From Aquificota bacterium (GTDB lineage Bacteria > Aquificota > Aquificia > Aquificales > Aquificaceae): a stretch of DNA of 10,982 nt. Below the pieces are notes generated by a model. The model had not been told where the DNA came from and made no database searches. It saw only the letters and a program-made list of their open reading frames with translations. A program made the translations under genes and the position numbers. Positions 1 to 6,312 of this stretch are shown here, one piece after another. Where the stretch lies: contig JAJRQX010000148.1 in NCBI GenBank assembly GCA_024280065.1, positions 1 through 10,982 of the forward strand. Direction: 5' to 3'. The stretch's first letter is position 1; every line of letters begins with the position of its first letter.

Positions 1-402
1 AAGAGGCTGGAGATAGCCAGGACCCTCGCAGTGAAGTCCGGGTCTTTGGGCCTGGTCGGTGGGCAGGTCATGGACATAAGGGGCGGGTATGACCCTATGG
101 ATGTCAACCTAAGAAAGACCGCAGCGCTCTTTGAGGGGTGTTTCATCTGCGGAGGTATCGTCTCGGGTAGGGAGGATCTGGTACCGTCCTTGGAGAAGGC
201 GGGCAGACTCACGGGCCTCTTGTTTCAGGTGACCGACGACATACTGGACAGTGAAGGTGTGTTTATCAAGCTCGGAGAGGAGGAGGCCCTTAAGAAGGCG
301 GAGGAGCTTTACAGGGAGGCCACCGAAGAGGTGAGACGGGTCCTTGGTGAGGGAACGGAGGTTTTAAGGATATTAAATAGGATCTATAGACGGATCACTT
401 GA
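1..402 (+). CDS. ispA: Polyprenyl diphosphate synthase (FPP/GGPP synthase type), C-terminal part
   Basis: Trans-type prenyltransferase that condenses isopentenyl diphosphate with an allylic diphosphate to make isoprenoid chains for quinones and lipids. The frame is open from base 1, so the N-terminus and first aspartate-rich motif lie outside the window; 133 residues are visible. Seen here are the GLVGGQVMDI stretch (about residue 18 of the fragment), a KT pair (39-40) and the second aspartate motif FQVTDDILD (75-83), which binds Mg2+-diphosphate. After DDILD the usual segment of roughly 20 residues with Gly-Lys and a second Lys before 'TYP-LLG' appears to be missing: the protein passes from DDILDSEG straight to VFIKLGEEEALKKAEEL. 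Product chain length cannot be told. The stop overlaps the end of the convergent pilC gene by 8 bp. The family call is firm; the symbol is a best guess. Confidence 0.85.
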   Translation, partial: KRLEIARTLAVKSGSLGLVGGQVMDIRGGYDPMDVNLRKTAALFEGCFICGGIVSGREDLVPSLEKAGRLTGLLFQVTDDILDSEGVFIKLGEEEALKKAEELYREATEEVRRVLGEGTEVLRILNRIYRRIT

Positions 403-1630
403 TGAGCTCGCCTAGCTTGAATATGGGCAGATACAGGGCTATCAGTATACCACCAACTATGGTTCCCAAGATCACTATCAGCATTGGCTCTATGAGGGTT
501 ATGAGTCCCTCAACGGTCCTGTCAACCTCGTCCTCGTAAAACCTCGCTATGGTGTCAAGCATCTCGTCAAGCCTTCCCGTCTCCTCACCCACCTTAACCA
601 TGGCGACTATCAGCTTCGGGAAATGTCCCGTCCTCTCCATGGAGCTCCACATGGTCTGACCTTCAGTAACCTCCTTCTGGACCTTGTCAACAGCCTCCTT
701 TATTATCAAGTTCCCCGTGACCTTACCGGCCACCTCCAGCGCCCTCTCTATGGACACACCGCTCGCGAAGAGGGTGGCCATCGTTCTGCTGAAGTTTGCC
801 ATGGCACTCTTCACTATTAGATCACCGAACTTGGGAAGCTTAAGCATGAACCTGTGAACACTTCTCTTGAAAGAGTAGCTCTTGGTGTATAGGTATCTGA
901 AGACCACGGAAAAGCCCACCAGGAACATTATGAAGTAGAGTATGTTTTCTCTGAGGGCGTTTGACAGGTTTATCAGGACCTGAGTGGGCAGTGGAAGGGA
1001 TGCTCCGAAACCCTCGTATATCTCAGCGAAGGTTGGGACAAGGAAGTACAGGATACCCGTGACTATGATCGTGGCTACAACCAGAACGAAGGCGGGATAA
1101 AAGGAGGCGCTCTTTATCTTGCTCTTTATCATAGCTATCTTCTCGTAGTAGTCGGAAGCCCTCATCAGAGCTGTGTCAAGCTCTCCTGTCTCCTCACCCA
1201 CCGCAACCAGGTTTATGACGAGTTCAGGGAAGACGTCCTTTCTCTTGGACATGGCGTCGGAGAGGGACATACCCTCCGAAACGTCCCTCGCAACTTCGGA
1301 TGTCGCCTGGGCGAGCTTCCTGTTGGGCATCTGGTCAGCAACTATCTCAAGAGCGTCTATTATCCCAACTCCGGCGTTAACCATAGCACCGAGCTGTCTG
1401 CAGAAGAGGGATATGTCCCTGTCCCCTACCCTCTGAAAGAAGGTGAACCTGACCTTCTTCGGGACCTTCCCCTCCTTCTCAGCCTTGGCCTCAGGTATCT
1501 CCTCCGCGTTTAAGAAATGGTAACCCTTCTCGCGGACCTTCTCAACAAGGTCATTGAGGCTCGGAGCCTCCATAACGTCCTCTACTAAGTCTCCCCCTTC
1601 CGTGTAAGCCCTCACCCTGTATCTGGGCAT
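395..1630 (-). CDS. pilC: Type IV pilus inner-membrane platform protein PilC (GspF family)
   Basis: Polytopic cytoplasmic-membrane protein that forms the platform on which the pilus ATPases PilB and PilT act to assemble or retract pilin. Its 411 residues are normal for the family. Two GspF domains are visible, about residues 72-195 and 274-399, each with the repeated signature VGEETG-LD (near 144 and 347). Hydrophobic segments lie at about 174-201, 229-248 and 377-405, the usual three-helix layout. The soluble N-terminus (about 1-60) is charged. The ATG start sits 3 nt after the pilT stop with a modest AGAGG upstream, so translation is probably coupled to pilT. A GspF of a type II secretion system is the alternative, but the neighbouring retraction ATPase argues for a pilus. 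The 3' end overlaps the polyprenyl synthase end by 8 bp. Confidence 0.95.
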   Translation of the reverse strand: MPRYRVRAYTEGGDLVEDVMEAPSLNDLVEKVREKGYHFLNAEEIPEAKAEKEGKVPKKVRFTFFQRVGDRDISLFCRQLGAMVNAGVGIIDALEIVADQMPNRKLAQATSEVARDVSEGMSLSDAMSKRKDVFPELVINLVAVGEETGELDTALMRASDYYEKIAMIKSKIKSASFYPAFVLVVATIIVTGILYFLVPTFAEIYEGFGASLPLPTQVLINLSNALRENILYFIMFLVGFSVVFRYLYTKSYSFKRSVHRFMLKLPKFGDLIVKSAMANFSRTMATLFASGVSIERALEVAGKVTGNLIIKEAVDKVQKEVTEGQTMWSSMERTGHFPKLIVAMVKVGEETGRLDEMLDTIARFYEDEVDRTVEGLITLIEPMLIVILGTIVGGILIALYLPIFKLGELIK

Positions 1631-1633
1631 CTT

Positions 1634-2737
1634 TTAGACCCTCTTTATACCAAGCATCCTCTCCAGCTCCTTTATATCGGGAGAAGCCTTCAGGGCTTCA
1701 TCAAGGGTTATCAGACCAGCCTTGTAGAGCTTGAACAGGCTCTGGTTCATCGTCTGCATACCGCTTTCAAGCTGTCCGCTCTGCATGAGGGAGTATATCT
1801 GCTGGAGTTTGTTCTCCCTTATCAGGTTCCTTATACCTGCGTTGGGTATCAGGAGCTCGTAAGCCAGGACCCTTCCTCCTCCCACCTTGGGAAGGAGCCT
1901 CTGGGAGATAACACCCTGAAGGGAGAAGGAGAGCTGGACCCTTATCTGCTCTTGCTGTTCCGCGGGGAATATGTCCACTATCCTCGTTATGGTGGATATG
2001 GCGGTGTTGGTGTGCAACGTTCCGAATACAAGGTGTCCTGTCTCGGCTGCCCTCAGAGCCGTCTCTATCGTCTCCCTGTCCCTCATCTCGCCTACGAGTA
2101 TGACGTCCGGGTCTTCCCTCAGGGCTGCCCTCAGGGCGTCCGCAAAGGAGTAAACGTCCTGGTCTATCTCCCTCTGGTTCACTATGCTCTTCTTGTGCTG
2201 GAATATGTACTCTATCGGGTCCTCTATGGTTATTATGTGATAGGGGAAGTTCCTGTTTATGTAATCTATCATCGCAGCCAGGGTGGTAGACTTACCGGAA
2301 CCCGTGGGACCCGTCACGAGGACCAGACCCATCTTCCTGTGGCACAGCTCAAGAACCTTCTCCGAAAGGCCTAGCTCCTTGACTTCCCTTATCCTGAAGG
2401 GAAGCCTTCTGAAGGCGGCCGCGACAGAGCTTCTCTGGTAGAAGACGTTGGCCCTGAACCTGCCCAGGTCCTTCACCCCGAAGGAGAAGTCAACCTGACC
2501 TCTCTCCTCAAGGGTCTTTCTGTGGCGTTCAGACATAACCGAGTAGGCGAGCCTCTGGGTCATCTCGGGGGTAAGCACCGGGAACTCCTCAAGGAAGGTG
2601 ATCTTCCCGTCCACCCTGACAGCTGGCTTCGCCCCTGAAGCTAAGTGTATGTCGCTCGCGTCAAGTTGGACAGCCCTTTGGATTATGTCTATGAGTCTTA
2701 CTTCCCTTACCTTTGTCTCAAGACCAGATCCTTCCAA
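1634..2737 (-). CDS. pilT: Type IV pilus retraction ATPase PilT
   Basis: Hexameric cytoplasmic ATPase that powers pilus retraction (twitching motility, DNA uptake). Its 367 residues match the family. Visible motifs: Walker A GPTGSGKST (143-151), Asp box IITIEDPIEYIF (168-179), Walker B region EDPDVILVGEMRD (208-220), His box AAETGHLVFGTLHT (230-243) and the PilT-specific AGIRNLIRE (300-308), a variant of the AIRNLIRE motif known to be needed for retraction. The AGIRNLIRE stretch separates it from PilB/GspE assembly ATPases. The start codon is TTG (2735-2737), supported by a strong Shine-Dalgarno 7 nt upstream; no ATG lies nearby. It is the first gene of a pilT-pilC unit, with a promoter in the 79-bp gap shared with moaE. 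Confidence 0.96.
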   Translation of the reverse strand: MEGSGLETKVREVRLIDIIQRAVQLDASDIHLASGAKPAVRVDGKITFLEEFPVLTPEMTQRLAYSVMSERHRKTLEERGQVDFSFGVKDLGRFRANVFYQRSSVAAAFRRLPFRIREVKELGLSEKVLELCHRKMGLVLVTGPTGSGKSTTLAAMIDYINRNFPYHIITIEDPIEYIFQHKKSIVNQREIDQDVYSFADALRAALREDPDVILVGEMRDRETIETALRAAETGHLVFGTLHTNTAISTITRIVDIFPAEQQEQIRVQLSFSLQGVISQRLLPKVGGGRVLAYELLIPNAGIRNLIRENKLQQIYSLMQSGQLESGMQTMNQSLFKLYKAGLITLDEALKASPDIKELERMLGIKRV

Positions 2738-2744
2738 ATCTCTC

Positions 2745-2752
2745 CCTCCTTT
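2745..2752 (-). promoter_or_regulatory. Shine-Dalgarno of pilT fixing a TTG start
   Basis: On the minus strand AAAGGAGG lies 7 nt upstream of TTG at 2737-2735. The strong ribosome binding site at ideal spacing is the reason for accepting the rare start codon. Confidence 0.85.
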
Positions 2753-2762
2753 TTAACTCAAA

Positions 2763-2788
2763 ATTATACAAAAACCAGAGGTTGTCAA
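2763..2788 (-). promoter_or_regulatory. Putative pilT-pilC promoter
   Basis: A consensus -10 box TATAAT (minus strand of 2763-2768) lies 25 bp upstream of the pilT start. The best -35 candidate, TTGACA (minus strand of 2783-2788), is only 14 bp away, shorter than the usual 16-18, so the -10 is convincing but the -35 pairing is not. The same bases form the -35 of the divergent moaE promoter. Confidence 0.5.
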
Positions 2789-2809
2789 AGACCGGACCGG
2801 ACATAAAAT
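2782..2809 (+). promoter_or_regulatory. Putative moaE-moaA promoter (leaderless transcript)
   Basis: TTGTCA (2782-2787) and TAAAAT (2804-2809) are separated by 16 bp, a plausible sigma-70-type promoter. The start of transcription would fall near 2816, directly beside the moaE ATG at 2817. There is no Shine-Dalgarno before that ATG, which agrees with a leaderless or nearly leaderless mRNA. The transcription start is inferred. Confidence 0.5.
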
Positions 2810-2830
2810 ATATGACATGAATGTCACATA
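2809..2830. repeat. 22-bp near-perfect palindrome over the moaE start
   Basis: Two 10-bp arms (2809-2818 and 2821-2830) are complementary except for one pair (2812/2827), around a 2-nt centre; the core is TGACAT-GA-ATGTCA. It covers the expected transcription start and the moaE start codon. It could be an operator for a dimeric repressor, or an mRNA hairpin that hides the start codon. It does not match the CRP (TGTGA-N6-TCACA) or FNR (TTGAT-N4-ATCAA) spacing. Confidence 0.55.
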
Positions 2831-3254
2831 CTCCGTCCCAAGAGTTTACATAGGTTACGAGTGGTTCGGTGTTGAGAGGATCCTCAGCTCATACAAACCG
2901 CCCAGGGACTGCGGTGCTGTTGTTGTCTTCACGGGTGTCCCTCGGAGTGCACCCGAGGACGGTGACGTTAAGGAGATCCACTACGAGGCTTACCCTGAGA
3001 TGGCCCTCAAGGTCATGAACCGTATAAGGGAGGAGACCATAGACAAGTTCGGTGTTAAAGAGGTATTCATACACCACAGGTTGGGTGTCGTCCCTGTCGG
3101 TGAACCCTCCTTCCTGGTTGTCGTCTTCGGGGGACACAGGGAAGAGACCTTCATGGCCTGCAGATACGCGGTTGACGAGACCAAAAAGAGAGCCCCCATC
3201 TGGAAGAAAGAGGTCTTCACCTCGGGAAAGAGTGAGTGGGTCTTAGGGGCATGA
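2817..3254 (+). CDS. moaE: Molybdopterin synthase catalytic (large) subunit MoaE
   Basis: With thiocarboxylated MoaD it inserts the dithiolene sulfurs into precursor Z (cPMP) to make molybdopterin, in the cytoplasm. Its 145 residues are close to the usual 150. Family marks: [11 protein letters not shown] (33-43), HYEAYPEMA (55-63), [12 protein letters not shown] (85-96) and [10 protein letters not shown] (123-132). K123 and K130 align with the catalytic lysines Lys119 and Lys126 of E. coli MoaE. No Shine-Dalgarno precedes the ATG; ATG at 2812 runs into a stop at once and ATG at 2821 is out of frame, so 2817 is the natural start and its N-terminus fits the family. It is followed 1 nt later by moaA. 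MoaD, MoaC and MoaB are not in the window. Confidence 0.95.
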   Translation: MNVTYSVPRVYIGYEWFGVERILSSYKPPRDCGAVVVFTGVPRSAPEDGDVKEIHYEAYPEMALKVMNRIREETIDKFGVKEVFIHHRLGVVPVGEPSFLVVVFGGHREETFMACRYAVDETKKRAPIWKKEVFTSGKSEWVLGA

Positions 3255-3255
3255 C

Positions 3256-4251
3256 ATGTTGAAGGACAGGTTGGGAAGACCCCTTAAGGACCTCAGGATA
3301 TCCGTTACGGACAGGTGTAACTTCAGGTGCTTCTTCTGTATGCCCTCCGACAGGGAGATAGAGTTCCTTCCGAGGAGCGAGATCCTGACCTACGAAGAGA
3401 TAGCGAGAATCGTAAGGGTGGCCAGAAGCCTCGGTGTCAGGAAGGTAAGGATAACGGGCGGGGAGCCCCTTGTGAGGGCTAACCTTGAAAGGCTCATAGG
3501 TATGATAGCCAGAACGGGTGTTGAGGATATAGCCATCACCACCAACGGATACCTGCTTTCCGGGAAAGCACTGACCTTGAGGGAGGCTGGTCTCAACCGT
3601 ATAACCGTCAGCCTTCCCACCCTCAGGGAGGAGAGGTTCAGGAAAATAGCAGGGAGGGAGGTGAGCCTCGGAAGGGTCTTAGAGGGTATAGAGGAGGCGG
3701 TAAAGGCGGGCTTCAAACCCGTTAAGGTAAATATGGTTGTTGTGAGAGGCTTTAACGAGGACGAGATCCTTGACATAGCCGAGTTCTGCAGGGAGAGAGG
3801 TCTGGTCCTCAGGTTCATAGAGTTTATGGATGTGGGGACCCTGAACGGGTGGTCCCTTGACAAGGTATTTACCGCTGAGGAGATCCTGAAGGTCCTCAGG
3901 ACAAGATACACCCTTGAAGAGGTCGGAAAGCACGATCCCTCCGAGACAGCCCTTAGCTACAGATACGGGGATGCGGACCTTACAGTTGGTATAATAGCCT
4001 CCGTAACCAAACCCTTCTGTCACAGCTGTTCAAGGCTCAGGATCTCCGCGGACGGGAAGGTCTTTACATGCCTCTTTTCATCAGAAGGTTTTGATCTGAA
4101 GCGTCTCCTCAGGAGCGGTTGCTCCGATGAAGAGATAGCGAGCTTCCTTAAATGTGTGTGGTCCGCAAGGGAGGACAGATACTCGGAGCTAAGGTGGGAC
4201 TTGATGGGCAGGAACTTAAGGAAGGTTGAGATGTTCAGAGTTGGGGGTTAG
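3256..4251 (+). CDS. moaA: GTP 3',8-cyclase MoaA (radical SAM)
   Basis: Radical S-adenosylmethionine enzyme that converts GTP to 3',8-cyclo-GTP, the first step of molybdenum cofactor synthesis (MoaC then makes cPMP). The 331 residues are full length. The N-terminal SAM [4Fe-4S] motif is C21-x3-C25-x2-C28 in TDRCNFRCFFCMP; the SAM-binding GGEPL is at 68-72. The second cluster, which binds GTP, is carried by C255, C258 and C272 (C-x2-C-x13-C). The protein ends in Gly-Gly, the conserved tail that reaches the active site. The start context MLKDRLGRPLKDLRISVTD is typical. It is translationally coupled to moaE (1-nt gap). The 3' end overlaps the convergent TetR gene by 4 bp, leaving no room for a separate terminator. 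Confidence 0.97.
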   Translation: MLKDRLGRPLKDLRISVTDRCNFRCFFCMPSDREIEFLPRSEILTYEEIARIVRVARSLGVRKVRITGGEPLVRANLERLIGMIARTGVEDIAITTNGYLLSGKALTLREAGLNRITVSLPTLREERFRKIAGREVSLGRVLEGIEEAVKAGFKPVKVNMVVVRGFNEDEILDIAEFCRERGLVLRFIEFMDVGTLNGWSLDKVFTAEEILKVLRTRYTLEEVGKHDPSETALSYRYGDADLTVGIIASVTKPFCHSCSRLRISADGKVFTCLFSSEGFDLKRLLRSGCSDEEIASFLKCVWSAREDRYSELRWDLMGRNLRKVEMFRVGG

Positions 4252-4823
4252 GCCTTAAGGCCGTCAAGGATGACCTTCTTTACCGTCTCCCTGTCCTTTA
4301 TTATCCTTCCCTTCCTTCCCCTTATGAACCACTGAAAGACCTTGGCCTGCATGAAGCCTATCAGGGAAAAGCTCACCTCCTCCGTGTCTATGTCTTCCCT
4401 TATGGTCCCTTCGGATACACCCTCCTCAAGGACCTCTCTTACTTTCCTCGCATAAGTGTTCAAGAAGTCAAAGATCATCTTCCTTATCTTCCTCCTGCTG
4501 CTCCTTGAAAACTCAAAACACAGGATCGGGGTTATACCCCTGGTCTCCTCAAGGAGGTCCATGTGTCCTTCAAGTATAAGCTCCAGTTTCTTTAATGCGT
4601 TCTCACCCCTTCTTGTTGCTTCTTCAACTCTCCTCAGGCACTCCTCTGTGTACCTTGTCACGATCTCCTCAGCTATGGAGTCCATGGATGGGAAGTGCTT
4701 GAATATGGCCGCGTCCGATATGCCGAGCTTCTCGCCTATGTTCTTGGCAGTGAACATCTTCAGACCTTCGTAAGCTATGATCTGGGCTCCGGCCCTCAGT
4801 ATCTTCTCCTTCGTGTCCGTCAT
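4248..4823 (-). CDS. TetR/AcrR-family transcriptional regulator, in operon with sqr
   Basis: A 191-residue protein with the TetR fold: N-terminal DNA-binding domain (TKEKILRAGAQIIAYEG, then the helix-turn-helix at about 24-46, IGEKLGISDAAIFKHFPSMD) and a helical ligand/dimer domain to the end. It has two cysteines, C62 and C102. It follows sqr on the same strand, 19 nt after the sqr stop, so it is probably co-transcribed and may regulate sqr through the inverted repeats in the sqr promoter (inferred). I chose ATG 4823 because the protein then starts like other TetR proteins. Alternatives are GTG at 4826 and TTG at 4865 (205 residues); the latter overlaps sqr by 23 bp but has AAGGT at a good distance, so the start is uncertain. 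The ligand cannot be told from sequence. Confidence 0.88.
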   Translation of the reverse strand: MTDTKEKILRAGAQIIAYEGLKMFTAKNIGEKLGISDAAIFKHFPSMDSIAEEIVTRYTEECLRRVEEATRRGENALKKLELILEGHMDLLEETRGITPILCFEFSRSSRRKIRKMIFDFLNTYARKVREVLEEGVSEGTIREDIDTEEVSFSLIGFMQAKVFQWFIRGRKGRIIKDRETVKKVILDGLKA

Positions 4824-4842
4824 CACTGAAAGTATATCAGAC

Positions 4843-6111
4843 CTAACACCTGTCACATGGCTCAACCATCTTTACCTTAAGGACCTTCTCAAGGAACACC
4901 TCCTCAAGCCAGGGGGATACGTTCCCCCTCCTCACCTTCCAGAGGAAGTATTTTTCAAAGGCTGTCTTGGCCCAGTGGACCCACCTTCCCTTCTTTGAAC
5001 CTACCCATTCCCTTGGTGGGATGACAGGGTACGCGAGAAAACCCAGACCTTCATCTCCCATGTCCGCTATGCACATGGCTGCGAGGGTGGGTGTGTATCT
5101 TTCGGGAGAGTTGTTTATGTCCGCAACTATGTTGAGGGCCACCGCCTTGGCCATACCCTCTATCATCTGGCCGGTTTTGGGTGTCCCCGTTGGGACGGGA
5201 GTCTTTTCCACGGGCGGTATGAAAACCACAACCCCAACTCCGTATATGTTCCCGTACGTTGGGTTCTGGAAGCACCTGTTCACCAGGACCATCCCGTTCA
5301 CAGGGCTCGCTACCTTATCTCCTGCGGAAAGGACCACGTCGGGACCCGCGAACCTCGGCATGATCATGGTGAACTTGGAGGGTATCTCATAGGTTTTACC
5401 TTCAAGGTCTTCATATACGACCCTGTCCCTTTCCACCGCTTTAATCTTCACGTTCGTTATGAACCCTATGTCCTTCTCCGCGAAGAGGTCCTCCATGATC
5501 CTCCTTGACCTGCCTATACCGCCCAGCCCTAAGTGTCCTAAATAAGGCTCGGAGGTTACGTAGGTTATGGGGACCTTCCTCCTCAGGCCCCTCCTCCTCA
5601 GCTCGTGGTGTATCATGAGGGCATACTCGTAGGCGGGTCCGAAACAGCTCACCCCCGGGATCGCTCCTACCACAACGGGTCCGGGGTCTTTGCAAAACCT
5701 CTCAAACCTCTCCCTCGCATCTGAGGCATGCTCAGCGGTGCATATGGAGACGGAGTTCTCCTCCATACCTTCCGCACCGAAAACCAGCTTTGGACCGGTA
5801 GCTATGACCAAGTAGTCGTATCCTATCTCCTTACCTGACCTCGTGAACACCTTGGAGTTGTCTGGGTCTATTTTTTCTGCACCCTCGCTTACGAACTCAA
5901 TACCGAATCTGCTCATCAGCGGAGCCAGTGGGACGGTTATCTCCTCAAACCTCCTCCAGCCCATAGCGAGATGGGGGTATGCGGGTGTGAAACCGAAGTA
6001 GGGTCTATTTGAGATCAGTGTGATCTGGACATCTTTGGTCAGCTTCCTCAGGTTGTAAGCTGTCGCTATACCTCCTATACCTCCCCCTATTATCACCACC
6101 CTCTTCTTCAT
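4843..6111 (-). CDS. sqr: Sulfide:quinone oxidoreductase (SQR, type I)
   Basis: Membrane-associated FAD enzyme that oxidises sulfide to polysulfur and reduces the quinone pool, feeding the respiratory chain. At 422 residues it follows the A. aeolicus SQR nearly throughout. The N-terminal FAD-binding motif GGGIGGIATAYNL is at 9-21; a second dinucleotide-fold segment, YDYLVIATGPKLV, is at 98-110. Catalytic cysteines are C124 (SICTAEHA), C156 (GVSCFGPAYE) and C347 (AMCIADMG), the same numbering as in A. aeolicus, where Cys124 links to FAD and Cys156/Cys347 carry the sulfur chain. The C-terminus (FEKYFLWKVRRGNVSP and the following amphipathic stretch) matches the membrane anchor region and ends in CDRC. 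The ATG has AAGGGGG about 7 nt upstream. It is divergent from the cox operon and followed by tetR. Confidence 0.97.
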   Translation of the reverse strand: MKKRVVIIGGGIGGIATAYNLRKLTKDVQITLISNRPYFGFTPAYPHLAMGWRRFEEITVPLAPLMSRFGIEFVSEGAEKIDPDNSKVFTRSGKEIGYDYLVIATGPKLVFGAEGMEENSVSICTAEHASDARERFERFCKDPGPVVVGAIPGVSCFGPAYEYALMIHHELRRRGLRRKVPITYVTSEPYLGHLGLGGIGRSRRIMEDLFAEKDIGFITNVKIKAVERDRVVYEDLEGKTYEIPSKFTMIMPRFAGPDVVLSAGDKVASPVNGMVLVNRCFQNPTYGNIYGVGVVVFIPPVEKTPVPTGTPKTGQMIEGMAKAVALNIVADINNSPERYTPTLAAMCIADMGDEGLGFLAYPVIPPREWVGSKKGRWVHWAKTAFEKYFLWKVRRGNVSPWLEEVFLEKVLKVKMVEPCDRC

Positions 6112-6128
6112 GACCGAACCCCCTTGAA

Positions 6129-6150
6129 TTAGTAAGCACTAACTTCTTAC
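6129..6150. promoter_or_regulatory. Overlapping inverted repeats in the sqr promoter, candidate TetR operator
   Basis: Two interleaved inverted repeats: TTAGT-N4-ACTAA (6129-6142) and GTAAG-N9-CTTAC (6132-6150). They start directly next to the sqr -10 box and cover the expected transcription start (near 6145), the classic place for a repressor. Assignment to the TetR protein encoded after sqr rests on position only. Confidence 0.5.
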
Positions 6151-6151
6151 G

Positions 6152-6180
6152 ATTATAGCCCTATCCCCCAACGATTGCAA
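6152..6180 (-). promoter_or_regulatory. sqr promoter (sigma-70 type)
   Basis: On the minus strand TTGCAA (6180-6175) and a consensus TATAAT (6157-6152) are separated by 17 bp. The expected start near 6145 leaves a leader of about 34 nt to the sqr ATG. Confidence 0.72.
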
Positions 6181-6183
6181 GCT

Positions 6184-6220
6184 GAAAAATCTTACCTGGA
6201 ACTCATTTTTCTTCAAGAAA
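6184..6220. repeat. Two inverted repeats upstream of the cox promoter
   Basis: GAAAAAT (6184-6190) is repeated inverted as ATTTTTC (6205-6211) with 14 nt between. Overlapping it is a perfect 13-bp palindrome, TTTCTT-C-AAGAAA (6208-6220), ending 3 bp before the cox -35 box. This is where an activator would sit, but the A/T-rich composition makes chance matches likely. Confidence 0.35.
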
Positions 6221-6223
6221 GAC

Positions 6224-6252
6224 TTGCACTTCATAAACTCCTGCTATATGAT
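6224..6252 (+). promoter_or_regulatory. Cytochrome oxidase operon promoter
   Basis: TTGCAC (6224-6229) and TATGAT (6247-6252) are separated by 17 bp. The expected start near 6259 gives a leader of roughly 54 nt before coxC. It is arranged back to back with the sqr promoter; the two -35 boxes are 43 bp apart. Confidence 0.65.
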
Positions 6253-6253
6253 A

Positions 6254-6275
6254 TATGTCAAGTTGATTTATGTCA
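6254..6275 (+). repeat. Direct repeat TATGTCA in the cox leader
   Basis: TATGTCA occurs at 6254-6260 and 6269-6275, 15 bp apart, around the expected start of transcription. The same ATGTCA hexamer makes the arm of the moaE palindrome. Function unknown; may be chance. Confidence 0.3.
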
Positions 6276-6298
6276 GCGATTTAAACAGATGTTTACTC

Positions 6299-6305
6299 AA
6301 GGAGG
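6299..6305 (+). promoter_or_regulatory. Shine-Dalgarno of coxC fixing its start
   Basis: AAGGAGG lies 7 nt before ATG 6313. This selects 6313 over the longer open frame from 6175, whose extra 46 residues would be encoded by the promoter region. Confidence 0.85.
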
Positions 6306-6312
6306 GTTTGAG

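Noticed and set aside
2809..2830. CRP or FNR binding site at the moaE palindrome
   Set aside because: The half-sites and spacing do not match TGTGA-N6-TCACA or TTGAT-N4-ATCAA; only a general palindrome can be claimed.
3390..3911. 173-residue open frame on the minus strand within moaA
   Set aside because: Shadow of a clearly coding gene; low-complexity Ser/Thr/Leu-rich translation without motifs or a ribosome binding site. Others at 1952-2374 (+), 6420-6761 (-) and 8411-8713 (-) were dismissed for the same reason.
4824..4865. TTG start at 4865 for the TetR gene
   Set aside because: It overlaps sqr by 23 bp and uses a rare codon, while ATG 4823 gives a typical TetR N-terminus. The AAGGT before the TTG means that it cannot be fully excluded.
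6175..6312. N-terminal extension of coxC by 46 residues (open frame from 6175)
   Set aside because: This stretch carries the cox promoter and repeats. A strong Shine-Dalgarno lies before ATG 6313 and the extension has no likeness to subunit III.
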